Assembly: GCA_902785925.1 (NCBI GenBank)
Contig: CADAAI010000029.1
Location: forward strand, 1 to 63,596
DNA: 63,596 nucleotides
Reading direction: 5' to 3'
DNA from: an uncultured Bacteroidales bacterium
GTDB taxonomy: Bacteria; Bacteroidota; Bacteroidia; Bacteroidales; Muribaculaceae
In this document: in pieces, positions 43,262 through 52,625 of the stretch
Numbering within the stretch: position 1 is the stretch's first letter
Layout: each line of letters opens with the position of its first letter
Notes under the pieces: generated by a model
What the model saw: the letters and a program-made list of their open reading frames with translations, nothing else
Databases searched by the model: none
Told to the model about the DNA's origin: nothing
Program-made: the position numbers and the translations under genes

Positions 43262-44752
43262 ATGAAAAGAACTCATACATTTTTAGCTTCGCTTGTGTTT
43301 GCTTCTATGATATCGACAATGGGTTACATGAATGCCCAAACACAGACAAAGGAAGCACCCGACTGGAGAAAACTTCATTACCTGTCCGAAGAAGAGATGA
43401 AGACCCCTGTGAGGGCCTCCAACTTCTCGGAAACAAATCCACCAACTGAAGCACCCCGCTTCGTGGCAGAATTTGAGCCCATGCAGGGCGTGATGATTCG
43501 CTATCCACTGGGCATACCAGTTAGCTTGGTTAAATCGTTGGCCGAGAACTGCCAGGTGTATTGCATCGTGACGTCGAGCAATCAGTCAACAGCACAGACG
43601 AGTTTCAGCAATGCTGGGGTAAACATGAATCGAGTCACCTTTGTGAATGCGAGTTCAGATTCCTACTGGGTGCGCGACTACGCCCCCTGGTATATATTTG
43701 CCGGCAAGAATCCTGCCATCGTAGACAATGTGTATAATCGTCCGCGGCCGAATGACGACGCGATACCTTCTAGATTTGCCTCTTTCTGGGGTATCCCCCT
43801 CTACGGCATGAATCTGACACACACTGGAGGCAACATGATGCAGGACGGACGCGGACACGCTGTTAGCGACGATTTAATCTTATCAGAGAACAACAATAAC
43901 GAGGACAATGGGCGCCAGAAAATGCTTGACTACCTTGGCATCGACAACTACCACATCACCATTGACCCGCAGGGAGAATACATTGCCCATGTCGACTGCT
44001 GGGCAAAATACTTGGCTCCAGATAAAATCTTGATCGCGAAACTGCCGATGACCGACAGCAGATATGAGTACTATGAGTCAGTGGCCAACTATTTCGCCAC
44101 AACCAAATGCTGTTGGGGCTATAACTACAAGGTGTACCGTGTCGAAGAACCTGGCGGCAGCACCACTGCTCCCTATACCAACAGCCTTATCCTCAACAAC
44201 CATGTCTATGTGCCGATGGGCAGCAACAGCACTTACAATCAACGCGCTCTCCAGGTTTACAGAGATGCCATGCCGGGCTACGAGGTGACGGGCGTGACCA
44301 ACACAAGCTACAACACCGCATGGCAGAATACCGATGCCCTTCACTGTCGCACGCGTGGAGTGATGGACTTCAACATGCTGTATGTTGACCACAGGAATGT
44401 GCTCTTCGGCACACAGGAGTGCGGTGAATCCATCGCCATCACGAGCAAGTTCATCGCCTATAGCGGCGAGCCACTGAAAGAAGACTCGCTATTGGTTTAC
44501 TACAGCATAGACAACGGTCCCTACCAGACTGCGCACATGACAGCTACCGGCGCTCCCGATGAATATGTAGGCTACATTACAGGCTATCAACAGGGATCAG
44601 AAGTTGACTACTATGTCTTCGGTGCCGACGAATCAGGACACAGCTATCAGCAACCAGTGTTCGGCGAACTGGAGCCCCACCACTTTACTGTCAACATGTC
44701 CACCCCACGTGGTGATGTGAACAACGACGGAAAGGTAGACATCACTGAGTAA
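43262..44752 (+). CDS. Peptidylarginine deiminase (PPAD-like), truncated dockerin tail
   Basis: This 496-residue secreted protein is very like the Porphyromonas gingivalis peptidylarginine deiminase, which converts C-terminal arginine of peptides to citrulline. The catalytic set lines up: Asp139 (YWVRDYAPW), His243 and Asp245 (EYIAHVDCWAKYLAP), and Cys362 (TDALHCRTRG). The pair Arg160/Arg162 (YNRPRPNDD), which in PPAD binds the substrate carboxylate, is kept. An immunoglobulin-like domain follows (about 395-478). The protein then ends at GDVNNDGKVDITE. One base more at 44749 would continue the dockerin as VNIVVNIT. No T9SS-type tail is present. Confidence 0.93.
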   Translation: MKRTHTFLASLVFASMISTMGYMNAQTQTKEAPDWRKLHYLSEEEMKTPVRASNFSETNPPTEAPRFVAEFEPMQGVMIRYPLGIPVSLVKSLAENCQVYCIVTSSNQSTAQTSFSNAGVNMNRVTFVNASSDSYWVRDYAPWYIFAGKNPAIVDNVYNRPRPNDDAIPSRFASFWGIPLYGMNLTHTGGNMMQDGRGHAVSDDLILSENNNNEDNGRQKMLDYLGIDNYHITIDPQGEYIAHVDCWAKYLAPDKILIAKLPMTDSRYEYYESVANYFATTKCCWGYNYKVYRVEEPGGSTTAPYTNSLILNNHVYVPMGSNSTYNQRALQVYRDAMPGYEVTGVTNTSYNTAWQNTDALHCRTRGVMDFNMLYVDHRNVLFGTQECGESIAITSKFIAYSGEPLKEDSLLVYYSIDNGPYQTAHMTATGAPDEYVGYITGYQQGSEVDYYVFGADESGHSYQQPVFGELEPHHFTVNMSTPRGDVNNDGKVDITE

Positions 44753-44765
44753 ACATAGTGGTGAA

Positions 44766-44870
44766 CATTACCTCCGCTTCTACACATCGACCAACTTGGA
44801 ATGCACCTACGGCAAGCTCTATAGTGGTTATGTTGTGCGTGCTGTTCGTGCCGTGCGCGTGTTGCAGTAA
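44766..44870 (+). pseudogene. Remnant of a FISUMP gene 3' end
   Basis: Just after the PPAD stop a frame reads HYLRFYTSTNLECTYGKLYS and GYVVRAVRAVRVLQ, then a stop at 44868-44870. It matches the last 35 residues of the FISUMP protein at 42284. It is out of frame with the PPAD gene even if the dockerin frameshift is repaired. This looks like a scar of recombination between dockerin-bearing genes. Confidence 0.75.
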
Positions 44871-44904
44871 CAACACCATTTAAACACACGAGAAAAGACA
44901 AAAT

Positions 44905-44941
44905 AAAGCGGACAAGGCCAATGTGCCTTGCCCGCTTTTTT
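44905..44941 (+). terminator. Terminator after the PPAD locus
   Basis: AAAGCGG...CCGCTTT with an inner CAAGGC/GCCTTG stem and a T6 run. Strong on the plus strand; it also serves the converging DUF4923 gene. Confidence 0.88.
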
Positions 44942-44985
44942 GTCATTCTTGCCTCAGTCAAATCATAGACTGAAAATGCAAAAGG

Positions 44986-45661
44986 CTACTTGTTGTACTT
45001 AACCACGTCAAATCCCAAGCGAGCACCATCAAAGTTCTTGCTCAAATTTCCAACGGCATTGATGGCACTATTGCCATTCATTGAGTTGATAGCTTGAAGC
45101 ACACTCATGAGCATCTTAGACTCCATGGTAATTGCTAAACCATTGGCTGTGCGAGTAACAAATGCAGGAATTGTACCTACCGAAGTCTTAAGATTTAAAC
45201 TGCCAGTGCTAGGATCCAAGGTATAGGTTCCCTTCAGGGGTAGCCCTCTGAGATAAGCCTCAAAATTGCCGTTCTTATCGAAAGCGAAACCAGTGTTATC
45301 GCTCTTGATACCAATTGAACTGTAGGCGCTAACGAGTTTGTCCTTAACTTGACCTGCTGCTACCGAGCCACCAGCCTTAGCAAGAAGATTCTGGCTTGTG
45401 AAAGCTACTCCTAACCATGTCGGCAAGGCTTGTTGCCGTGTTGTCGGTGAGAGCATTACCAAAGATGCCACCCAGCAAACCACCGCCTGAATTAGCCATT
45501 CCTCCAAGCACGCTACCAAGTACACTTCCTAAAACATTGGAAGTAGTATTAGTTTGAGCAGGTGCGCCAAAAATGTTGCCAAGCAACCCGCCTGAGCTAC
45601 CACATCCTGTTAAAGTAAGAGACAAAGCAAGTACCGCAGAATAAAAAGTTTTCCTAATCAT
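44986..45661 (-). pseudogene. DUF4923 lipoprotein, frameshifted
   Basis: The first frame (45661 to 45377) gives a lipobox signal (LTLTGC, Cys20) and the glycine-rich repeat SNVLGSVLGSVLGGMANSGG. The second frame (to 44986) gives the DUF4923 body: VAFTSQNLLAKAGGSVAAGQ, then IGIKSDNTGFAFDKNGNF. The frames need one base change, at about 45410-45425. Joined, they make 224 residues, the usual length. The function of DUF4923 is unknown. Either a recent pseudogene or an assembly error. Confidence 0.75.
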
Positions 45662-45830
45662 AACAATAAAAAATGGTTTTTGGTTATAGACTGCAAAAAT
45701 AACAAAAAAAATTAATAAACAAGAAGTTTTGTCCTTTTTTCTGTAAAAAGTTTAAATCAAATGTCATTTTTAAAACGACAAAAATTAAAAAATCTTATCA
45801 TTTTTTTATGGCGAATATCGAAAAAAGTTG

Positions 45831-45838
45831 TAACTTTG
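45831..45838 (+). promoter_or_regulatory. Promoter -7 box of the TonB receptor operon
   Basis: TAACTTTG matches the consensus; the predicted start is near 45845, leaving a 95-nt leader. The -33 region is weak. Confidence 0.6.
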
Positions 45839-45940
45839 AAAATTCTATATAATAGTGAGATTAATTATAACTAATTATTAACCTTTTTTAGGTTAAAGCC
45901 GTTAAAAACCGAAACATAACATTTTAATCAAATACATTTT

Positions 45941-48691
45941 ATGAGACTAAAACTATCTATGCTACTATTGCTCCTGCTGAGCCTGAACGTGATGGCTCAA
46001 CCGGGGCTGCGCGGCATCGTTATTGACTCACGAACCAACGCGCCTGTGATGGGAGCCACTGTCATGCTCGACGAGCAGGGCATAAGTGCCATTACAGGTC
46101 CGAATGGCGACTTTGTCATCACCGATGCACGTCCAGGCAATGACCGACTGCTCATCTTCTGCTACGGTTATCGCGACCTGGTGAAAGATGTTGTCATCTT
46201 GAACGGCATTGACGACTTGGGAACACTCAAGTTCCATCCCACCTCCAGTGAAATGGAAGAGGAGAACGAGGACAACGCTGAACTGGTGCTTACCGAATCG
46301 ATGCTAGAAGACGAAGAGGGTAATGCCCAGCAAGTGGGCGCATTGACCGGCGCGACCGACAATCCCTACTACAAGGCCACCAACTACAACTTCAGCGCGA
46401 TGCGCTTCCGCATCCGTGGCTACAACAACGAGTACAGCCAGACCTACATCAATGGCATCAACTTCAACGATGCAGCTCGCGGCCGTTTCAACTACTCGAT
46501 GATTGGCGGAATGAACCAAGCGTTCAAGAGCCGCAGCGTGGGCTATGCTACAGAGCCAACCTTCTACGGCTTTGGCGACATTGGTGGAGCAACCAACATT
46601 TTCACCCACGCAAAGGACTACGCCCCAGGATTCCGCGCCAGTGTTGCTTACACCAACAGCAACTACCGCTGGCGTGGCATGGTGACCTACAGCACTGGCC
46701 TCAACAAGCATGGCTGGGCAATGACCCTGAGCGCCATTGCACGCTATGCAGGAGAGGGCATCATCCCTGGTTCGTTCTACAACAGCTGGGGTGCATTCTT
46801 AGCCCTGCAAAAGGTGTTTAACATGCAACACAGTGTGTCGCTCACCGTGTTTGGCGCACCAACCAAGCGTGCTAGCAACGCCGCCACTTTTGACGAGGCT
46901 TACGACCTTGCCCACAACAACCTCTACAACGTGAACTGGGGCTGGCAAGAAGGCAAGAAGCGCAACGCCAAGGTAGTTGACACGTTTGACCCCACAGTAA
47001 TACTGAACTGGCTTTGGACACCAAAGACCGGAACCACACTTAATACCGGCTTGGCATTCCACAAGTCGTTCTACGCCTCGAGCGCGCTAAACTGGTACAA
47101 TGCTCGTGACCCACGTCCCGACTACTACCGTTACCTGCCTTCATACTATCGCACCACAAGCCCCGAGACAGCCGACCTGTTTGAATGGGAGTGGCTCAAC
47201 ATGGAGGAGAAGCGACAGCTCAACTGGGCAAACCTATATCAAGTGAACTACCTGAACAATTACGAATTTGAGCACGGCGGTGAGGACAAAGGCTCGAGCT
47301 ACGTGATCGAGAAGCGACACAGCAACCAGTTTAACTGGATAGCCAATACCAACCTCAACATGCGCATCACACCAGTGCTGTCGCTGCAGGCTGGTGCCAC
47401 CGCCAACTATAGCCGCTCATCTTACTACAAGACAATGAAAGACCTGCTGGGCGGACGCTACTGGCTCGACGTTGACCAGTATGCCGAGCGCGACTTCCCC
47501 GGCGACGCCGAGATGTTGCAGAACGACCTCGACAATCCAAACCGCCGTGTCCTAGAAGGTGACCGCTTTGGCTACGACTACAATATCAACTCCATTACTG
47601 GACGCGTGTGGGCACAGAACGTGCTTAACTTCAGTCACCTCGACCTCAACTATGGAGCTCAGATAAGTGCGACAACATTCCAGCGCGATGGTAAAATGCG
47701 CAACGGACGCGCTCCTGAGAATTCCTACGGCAAGGGCGAGAGCCACAGCTTCATCAACTATGCCGTTAAGGCTGGCGCAATCTACAAGATTAACGGACGC
47801 AACAATATCCAAGCTCACGTGTACTATGGCACACGCGCTCCTGAATACTACAACGCCTACATCTCGCCACGCATCAAGGACGACGTGATCACCGACCTCA
47901 AGAGTGCACGCATCCTCTCGGGCGACATAGGCTATGTGTGGAACTACCGCCGCTTCATGGGCTCGATTACCGGTTTCTGGACCGAGTTCTGGGACATGAC
48001 CGAGCGCACCTCGTTCTATGACGACTACAACAGCACATTTGTGAACTACTCGCTCACCGGTGTGCAAAAGGAGCACAAGGGTGTAGAGCTTGGAGCTGCC
48101 TACAAGATCACTCCATCGCTCACACTCAACGCCGCAGCGACTATAGCCCGCTACCAGTACAAGAACCGTCCATTGGGAACCCGCAGCTTTGAGAACGGTT
48201 CGGTAGCAGATGTTACACAAACTGTTTACCTCAAGAATTTCTATGTGAGCGGCACTCCTCAAGAGGCTTATAGCCTAGGAATCAACTGGAGCGCACCACA
48301 CATGTGGTTCTTCGAGATTAACGGCGTGTGGATGAACCGCTCTTATGTCGATCTCTCACCTATCCGCCATGAGATTCTGCCCGAGCTCTACACAGTGGCT
48401 TCTAGCGAGCAGGAACTCATCCAAATGATGCAAGACATTGGCAAGCAAGAGAAGCTCAATGAGGCTCTCATTATTAACATGAGCATTGGTAAGGTGATTT
48501 ACCTCAACCGCTCGGCTTCTCTCAACCTTAACCTGAGTCTGAACAACCTGCTCAACAACACCCACATCCAGACTGGTGGTTACCAGCAGGGTCGTTTCGA
48601 CTACAAGAACTACACCACAGCCAAGTTCCCCAACAAGTACTACTATGCGCAAGGTTTCCGCTTGTACTTCAACGTGGGAGTGAAATTCTAA
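45941..48691 (+). CDS. TonB-dependent receptor
   Basis: This 916-residue outer membrane protein has a signal peptide, a carboxypeptidase-regulatory-like domain (about 22-95, GIVIDSRTNAPVMGATVML), a plug domain (about 110-225, MRFRIRGYNNEYSQTYINGI) and a 22-strand-type barrel ending in a terminal aromatic (FRLYFNVGVKF). It is not a SusC: no SusD follows. Instead a DUF5689 lipoprotein is 52 nt downstream, which probably forms the lid or partner. The ligand is unknown. Confidence 0.92.
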   Translation: MRLKLSMLLLLLLSLNVMAQPGLRGIVIDSRTNAPVMGATVMLDEQGISAITGPNGDFVITDARPGNDRLLIFCYGYRDLVKDVVILNGIDDLGTLKFHPTSSEMEEENEDNAELVLTESMLEDEEGNAQQVGALTGATDNPYYKATNYNFSAMRFRIRGYNNEYSQTYINGINFNDAARGRFNYSMIGGMNQAFKSRSVGYATEPTFYGFGDIGGATNIFTHAKDYAPGFRASVAYTNSNYRWRGMVTYSTGLNKHGWAMTLSAIARYAGEGIIPGSFYNSWGAFLALQKVFNMQHSVSLTVFGAPTKRASNAATFDEAYDLAHNNLYNVNWGWQEGKKRNAKVVDTFDPTVILNWLWTPKTGTTLNTGLAFHKSFYASSALNWYNARDPRPDYYRYLPSYYRTTSPETADLFEWEWLNMEEKRQLNWANLYQVNYLNNYEFEHGGEDKGSSYVIEKRHSNQFNWIANTNLNMRITPVLSLQAGATANYSRSSYYKTMKDLLGGRYWLDVDQYAERDFPGDAEMLQNDLDNPNRRVLEGDRFGYDYNINSITGRVWAQNVLNFSHLDLNYGAQISATTFQRDGKMRNGRAPENSYGKGESHSFINYAVKAGAIYKINGRNNIQAHVYYGTRAPEYYNAYISPRIKDDVITDLKSARILSGDIGYVWNYRRFMGSITGFWTEFWDMTERTSFYDDYNSTFVNYSLTGVQKEHKGVELGAAYKITPSLTLNAAATIARYQYKNRPLGTRSFENGSVADVTQTVYLKNFYVSGTPQEAYSLGINWSAPHMWFFEINGVWMNRSYVDLSPIRHEILPELYTVASSEQELIQMMQDIGKQEKLNEALIINMSIGKVIYLNRSASLNLNLSLNNLLNNTHIQTGGYQQGRFDYKNYTTAKFPNKYYYAQGFRLYFNVGVKF

Positions 48692-48743
48692 AGCACACAT
48701 TATAATTATACTAAGAAATAATAACAAACAAGATATACACATT

Positions 48744-51035
48744 ATGAAACGTTTAAATTTATTCCTCAATGCATTGTTGCTCATGCTAGTGGCTGTGGGA
48801 TGTAACGAGAACTTCGACACACCCCCCATGGTGGTGCCACATGCCGAGCATCAAGCCAACATGACAATAGCCGAGTTCAAGGCTAAATACTGGCAGGATG
48901 GTCGAAACTTCATCGACACCTGCAAGGAAGACACCTACATCCACGGATGGGTGACCAGTAGCGATGAGGAGGGCAACATCTACAAGCACCTCTACATTCA
49001 GGATGAGACCGCAGGCCTTGGCATCTCAATCGACGCCAACAGCATCTACAACACCTACCGTGTAGGACAGGAAATCGTTATCAGCATGAAGGACTTCTGG
49101 ATTGGTAAGTATAACGGCGAGTACCTCATTGGCAAGCCTGAGTGGTATGCAGCTCAGAGCGTGTGGGAGGCAGGACGTATGACTCTCGACCAGTTCAACG
49201 AGCATGCCGAAATCAACGGTCTACCAAACCTCGACATGATCGAGCCTGTGGAAGTTGAAATCAGCGACATTGTTGGACACAGCGATGCCGAGACTCAGCT
49301 TAAATACCAAGGCCAATTTGTCATCATCCGCAACGTGGAGTGGGAAGCTGCCGACGGTGAGACCCCCTATAGCGAGAGCTCAGCATCAACAACGCGCAAC
49401 ATCAAGGACGAGGATGGTAATGTTCTGGGCGTGAACAACAGTAACTATGCCAACTTCCGCGGCGAGCCTCTGCCAGTGGGCAAGGGCGACGTGCAAGGTA
49501 TCCTCTACATGACAGGTAGCGACAAGTGGGGCATGTATCTGCGCGACACTCGCGACTGCATCGGCTTCTCTAACGACACTAAGGGTTATCCAAATGATCC
49601 ATGGACTGTGAGTGAGGCTATCGAGCTCCAGAATCAAGGTAAGAAGGGCTGGGTAACTGGTTACATCGTGGGTGCAATTGCTCCTGGTGTTACCGAAGTA
49701 TCGGGCAATGGCGACATCGAGTGGGAAGCTCCCACTACTCTCGACAACACCCTCGTGATAGCTCCTAGCGCCGACATTCACGACTACAGCAAGTGTATCG
49801 CTGTTGCTCTGCCACAAGGCTCAAGCTTCCGCCGCGACGCCAGCCTAAAGGACTTCCCCGAACTTTTAGGAACTCAAATTTGGGTTAAGGGAACTCTCGC
49901 CACATTCATGGAAATGGCTGGTATCACCGACAACACCGGCTCGACCGACGAATACAGGCTTTCAGTCATGACTGGTGGCGTAACCGAGCTCTATGAGGAC
50001 TTCGAGAACTGCGTCAAGAACGGATCAATGCCAAGCGGTTGGAAACTCGTGAAGACCAAGGGCGATAAGGACTGGTACATCGACGAGTTTGACAACAACA
50101 AGTACGCTTCTGTAACTGGCTACTCTGGCAAGCAGCCGCCATTCGAAGCTTGGCTCATCACTCCAGCCCTTGACATCAAGAATGCTGGACGCAAGGAATT
50201 CAGCTTCCTGAACAAGGTGCGTTATTATCGCGGAACCGACAAACTCGAAGTTTACGTGATGACAACTAATGATCCAGCTACAGCAACTGTTGTCAAGCTT
50301 GACCCAACACTTGCTAGCGCAGCCGAGGGTGGACAGTCAGATTTCATTAGCTCTGGGACTATCGATCTGAGCGCATTTAATGGGACCTACTGCATTGGCT
50401 TCCGCTATGTTTCGGAGCAACAAGCAAACTATACTACTTGGCAAATCGACAACGTTAAGTTTGGTGGAAAAGCTCTACTCCAAACAATCGATGACTTCGA
50501 GACCATGAACAGCGGCGAACCAACATCACAGACCTCCTTCACCGAGTTGACCTCGACTAAGGGATGGAGAGCTATCAATGCAGGTCTGCTTAAGGGTGGA
50601 ACTTCGGATGCCGCTCCCACCTATGCCATGATTGGCAAGAAAGCCGACGGAAGCGACACTTGGGCTTATGCTGTTCATCTGAATGGTAAATTGGATAGTC
50701 CTCAAGGTAGTCCTGTAGGTATCCTTTACTCACCTGTTATTAAGGGCGGAATCAAGACATTATCATTCAGTTATGGCTACGTGCTCACCGATCCAGGCGT
50801 GTCATTCACTGTATATTTCTATGACATGACATATGACAATCCTGTTGAGATCACAAGCAAGAGGATTAACATACATGATCCAAATGCTGCCAAGCTCACG
50901 GCCTACAATTACAACGCTGCTCTTGACATTAACTGCGATGTTATGATTAAAATCCAGTCGAATGGCGTGTCGTCTAACAACACAGGCAACAAAGACCGCT
51001 TTGCAATCTGGAACATTATGTGGGAGCCCATGTAA
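48744..51035 (+). CDS. DUF5689 / choice-of-anchor J surface lipoprotein
   Basis: This 763-residue protein has a lipobox (LVAVGC, Cys20), a DUF5689 domain (about 38-280: MTIAEFKAKYWQDG, IHGWVTSSDEEGNIYKHLYI), a second OB-like domain of DUF6359 type (about 288-410: WTVSEAIELQNQGKKGWVTG), and two choice-of-anchor J beta-sandwiches (about 415-765: YEDFENCVKNGSMPSGW and ETMNSGEPTSQTSFTE). It is co-transcribed with the TonB receptor and is the likely surface-exposed binding partner. Confidence 0.88.
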   Translation: MKRLNLFLNALLLMLVAVGCNENFDTPPMVVPHAEHQANMTIAEFKAKYWQDGRNFIDTCKEDTYIHGWVTSSDEEGNIYKHLYIQDETAGLGISIDANSIYNTYRVGQEIVISMKDFWIGKYNGEYLIGKPEWYAAQSVWEAGRMTLDQFNEHAEINGLPNLDMIEPVEVEISDIVGHSDAETQLKYQGQFVIIRNVEWEAADGETPYSESSASTTRNIKDEDGNVLGVNNSNYANFRGEPLPVGKGDVQGILYMTGSDKWGMYLRDTRDCIGFSNDTKGYPNDPWTVSEAIELQNQGKKGWVTGYIVGAIAPGVTEVSGNGDIEWEAPTTLDNTLVIAPSADIHDYSKCIAVALPQGSSFRRDASLKDFPELLGTQIWVKGTLATFMEMAGITDNTGSTDEYRLSVMTGGVTELYEDFENCVKNGSMPSGWKLVKTKGDKDWYIDEFDNNKYASVTGYSGKQPPFEAWLITPALDIKNAGRKEFSFLNKVRYYRGTDKLEVYVMTTNDPATATVVKLDPTLASAAEGGQSDFISSGTIDLSAFNGTYCIGFRYVSEQQANYTTWQIDNVKFGGKALLQTIDDFETMNSGEPTSQTSFTELTSTKGWRAINAGLLKGGTSDAAPTYAMIGKKADGSDTWAYAVHLNGKLDSPQGSPVGILYSPVIKGGIKTLSFSYGYVLTDPGVSFTVYFYDMTYDNPVEITSKRINIHDPNAAKLTAYNYNAALDINCDVMIKIQSNGVSSNNTGNKDRFAIWNIMWEPM

Positions 51036-51075
51036 TTCAGCCGAATGAAGTTCGGAAATTAGAAGCAATTTAAAC

Positions 51076-51113
51076 GGGCACGCCTCCCTGCTGGGGAAGC
51101 GTGCTCATTTTTT
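51076..51113 (+). terminator. Terminator of the TonB receptor operon
   Basis: GGGCACGC pairs with GCGTGCTC (one G-U) with an inner TCCC/GGGG pairing, followed by ATTTTTTAT. Confidence 0.88.
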
Positions 51114-51145
51114 ATAAAACTCTCCACTGTTCCAGCAAAAATGTG

Positions 51146-51153
51146 TAACTTTG
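51146..51153 (+). promoter_or_regulatory. Promoter -7 box of the NUDIX gene
   Basis: TAACTTTG; the predicted start near 51160 leaves a 13-nt leader before the ATG at 51173. Confidence 0.65.
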
Positions 51154-51172
51154 TAGAAAAAACAACAAGCAC

Positions 51173-51556
51173 ATGAGAGTAATCGAGGTAGTGGCAGCCG
51201 TGATTAGCGATAATGAGCGACGCATTCTTGCAACTCAGCGAGGCTACGGCGACATGAAGGATGGATGGGAATTCCCTGGCGGCAAAATGGAATCTGGCGA
51301 ATCGCCCGAGCAGGCCCTGAAACGAGAAATCAACGAGGAACTGGCGGTGACAATACACGTAGGACACAAACTTGGCACTGTTGAATGGGACTACCCCACT
51401 TTCCACCTCACTATGCATTGCTACTGGTGCCAAGTCGTGGAAGGAGAGCTGGCACTCTTAGAGCACGAAGCAGCTCAATGGCTCACTAGCGACAACCTGT
51501 GGTCGGTCGACTGGCTACCTGCTGACCGTGAAGTAGTTAAACTCATTAAGCAATAA
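51173..51556 (+). CDS. NUDIX hydrolase, MutT type
   Basis: This 127-residue cytosolic protein has a complete Nudix box (GGKMESGESPEQALKREINE followed by EL, about residues 37-58). The pattern VIEVVAAVISDNERRILATQR and the late HEAAQWLTSDNL match the 8-oxo-dGTP/CTP pyrophosphohydrolase group, so it probably cleans the nucleotide pool. Length is typical. It is a single-gene unit. Confidence 0.92.
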   Translation: MRVIEVVAAVISDNERRILATQRGYGDMKDGWEFPGGKMESGESPEQALKREINEELAVTIHVGHKLGTVEWDYPTFHLTMHCYWCQVVEGELALLEHEAAQWLTSDNLWSVDWLPADREVVKLIKQ

Positions 51557-51706
51557 CGCAACCTTTATCACCATAGACCCATAATATATAACTAAGAAAA
51601 ATCTAGTTACAATTCTTGAGCAAAGAGGCAATTCCCTTAAAATGCGTTTAGAAACATAAAATACAGTTAAAAATTGGGGTAAAATCACAAATTTTTGATG
51701 AAATAT

Positions 51707-51738
51707 TTTGGTGGGTATGGGAAAAGGGCGTAAATTTG
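51707..51738 (+). promoter_or_regulatory. Promoter of the 150-nt unit
   Basis: TTTG (51707-51710), 20 bp, TAAATTTG (51731-51738): full consensus. The start would be near 51745. Confidence 0.8.
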
Positions 51739-51744
51739 CATCAG

Positions 51745-51893
51745 TTTTCATGGTATTAGTTTTTAAGGTTATGAAATCTTAGGCGTCGTGATGACGTAGA
51801 TTCTTTTTCATTTTTGTTTTAAGGTTTATGTTAATGGTATTAGAAGGTTAATTAGTTAAGCAATCCCCGACGTGAGTCGAGGATTATTTTTTT
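51745..51893 (+). ncRNA. Candidate small RNA or attenuated leader
   Basis: The unit runs from a strong promoter to a strong terminator. It includes a short frame (MVLVFKVMKS, 10 codons from 51750), a CGTC/GACG hairpin at about 51784-51796, and a repeated ATGGTATTAG word. It could be a stand-alone small RNA, or a leader in which translation of the short frame controls read-through into the secreted protein at 52003. Confidence 0.5.
51862..51893 (+). terminator. Terminator of the 150-nt unit
   Basis: AATCCCCGAC and GTCGAGGATT form a stem with one mismatch around a GTGA loop, followed by A and T7. Confidence 0.85.
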
Positions 51894-52002
51894 GTGCATA
51901 TCCCAAGAAAATGTGATGCCACACAATAAACAAAGCAAAACTTGTGTTTAGATAGTTAGAGAACCTTAATACAGATTATTAACCCTTTAATGTAAACTAA
52001 TC

Positions 52003-52575
52003 ATGAAGTTTCTTAAGTTTATCGTCATAGTAGTTGCCCTGGCAATGCTGGGCAGCACATTCACCGTTGATGCCAAGGTAAAGAAACGCCGCAGCACAGT
52101 CAAGAAAGAGAAACAGATGAAGGCGAAAACCAAATGCACCTCAATTAAATCAAAATGCACTCAGACCGATCAATGTAGTCTAGATATGGTGGAGTACTGT
52201 AACCAAGGTATGATGATGACCCCTGTTGCTCAAATGCGCGTTGAGCGCAAGGACGGCAATGTGGTGTTTGTAATAAAGGGCACAACTACCGAAGAAAAAG
52301 AGTATATGATCGATGATGGTGAGCAGATTCTCAAGGACGCTCTAAAGATAATAGAAGAGGAGAAAATGCTTGAGTATAAAAGCAGTTATTCACTCAAGGC
52401 ATCTGAAAGAGTTCTTGATGGTGAAACATGGTCGTTTAGAGCCAAGCTTGCCGATGGACGTTCGGTCTCATCACATGGCAGCAATGCCTGGCCTGGTGGT
52501 AATGGCTTGAGTCGAATTGGCAAACTTCTTTATGACCGCGCTTATGAGTTGCTAGAAGCAAATCACCAACAATAA
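52003..52575 (+). CDS. Exported basic protein of unknown function
   Basis: This 190-residue protein has a signal peptide (MKFLKFIVIVVALAMLGSTF), a very lysine-rich linker with several cysteines (about 25-60, KVKKRRSTVKKEKQMKAKTK), and a compact C-terminal domain with EYMIDDGEQILKDALKIIEE. No family is recognised. No promoter of its own is seen; it may depend on read-through from the 51707 promoter. A bidirectional terminator follows. Confidence 0.68.
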   Translation: MKFLKFIVIVVALAMLGSTFTVDAKVKKRRSTVKKEKQMKAKTKCTSIKSKCTQTDQCSLDMVEYCNQGMMMTPVAQMRVERKDGNVVFVIKGTTTEEKEYMIDDGEQILKDALKIIEEEKMLEYKSSYSLKASERVLDGETWSFRAKLADGRSVSSHGSNAWPGGNGLSRIGKLLYDRAYELLEANHQQ

Positions 52576-52625
52576 CACAAGGAATAGACTTTTAATCCTT
52601 GTATGGATTAGTAGATAAAAACTAA

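Larger units (their letters stand above)
51557..52002. other. Gap with an orphan transcription unit
   Basis: No protein gene is evident. It holds a consensus promoter (51707-51738) and a terminator (51862-51893) that bound a candidate small RNA or attenuated leader of about 150 nt. A further 110 nt without clear signals leads to the gene at 52003. Confidence 0.65.
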
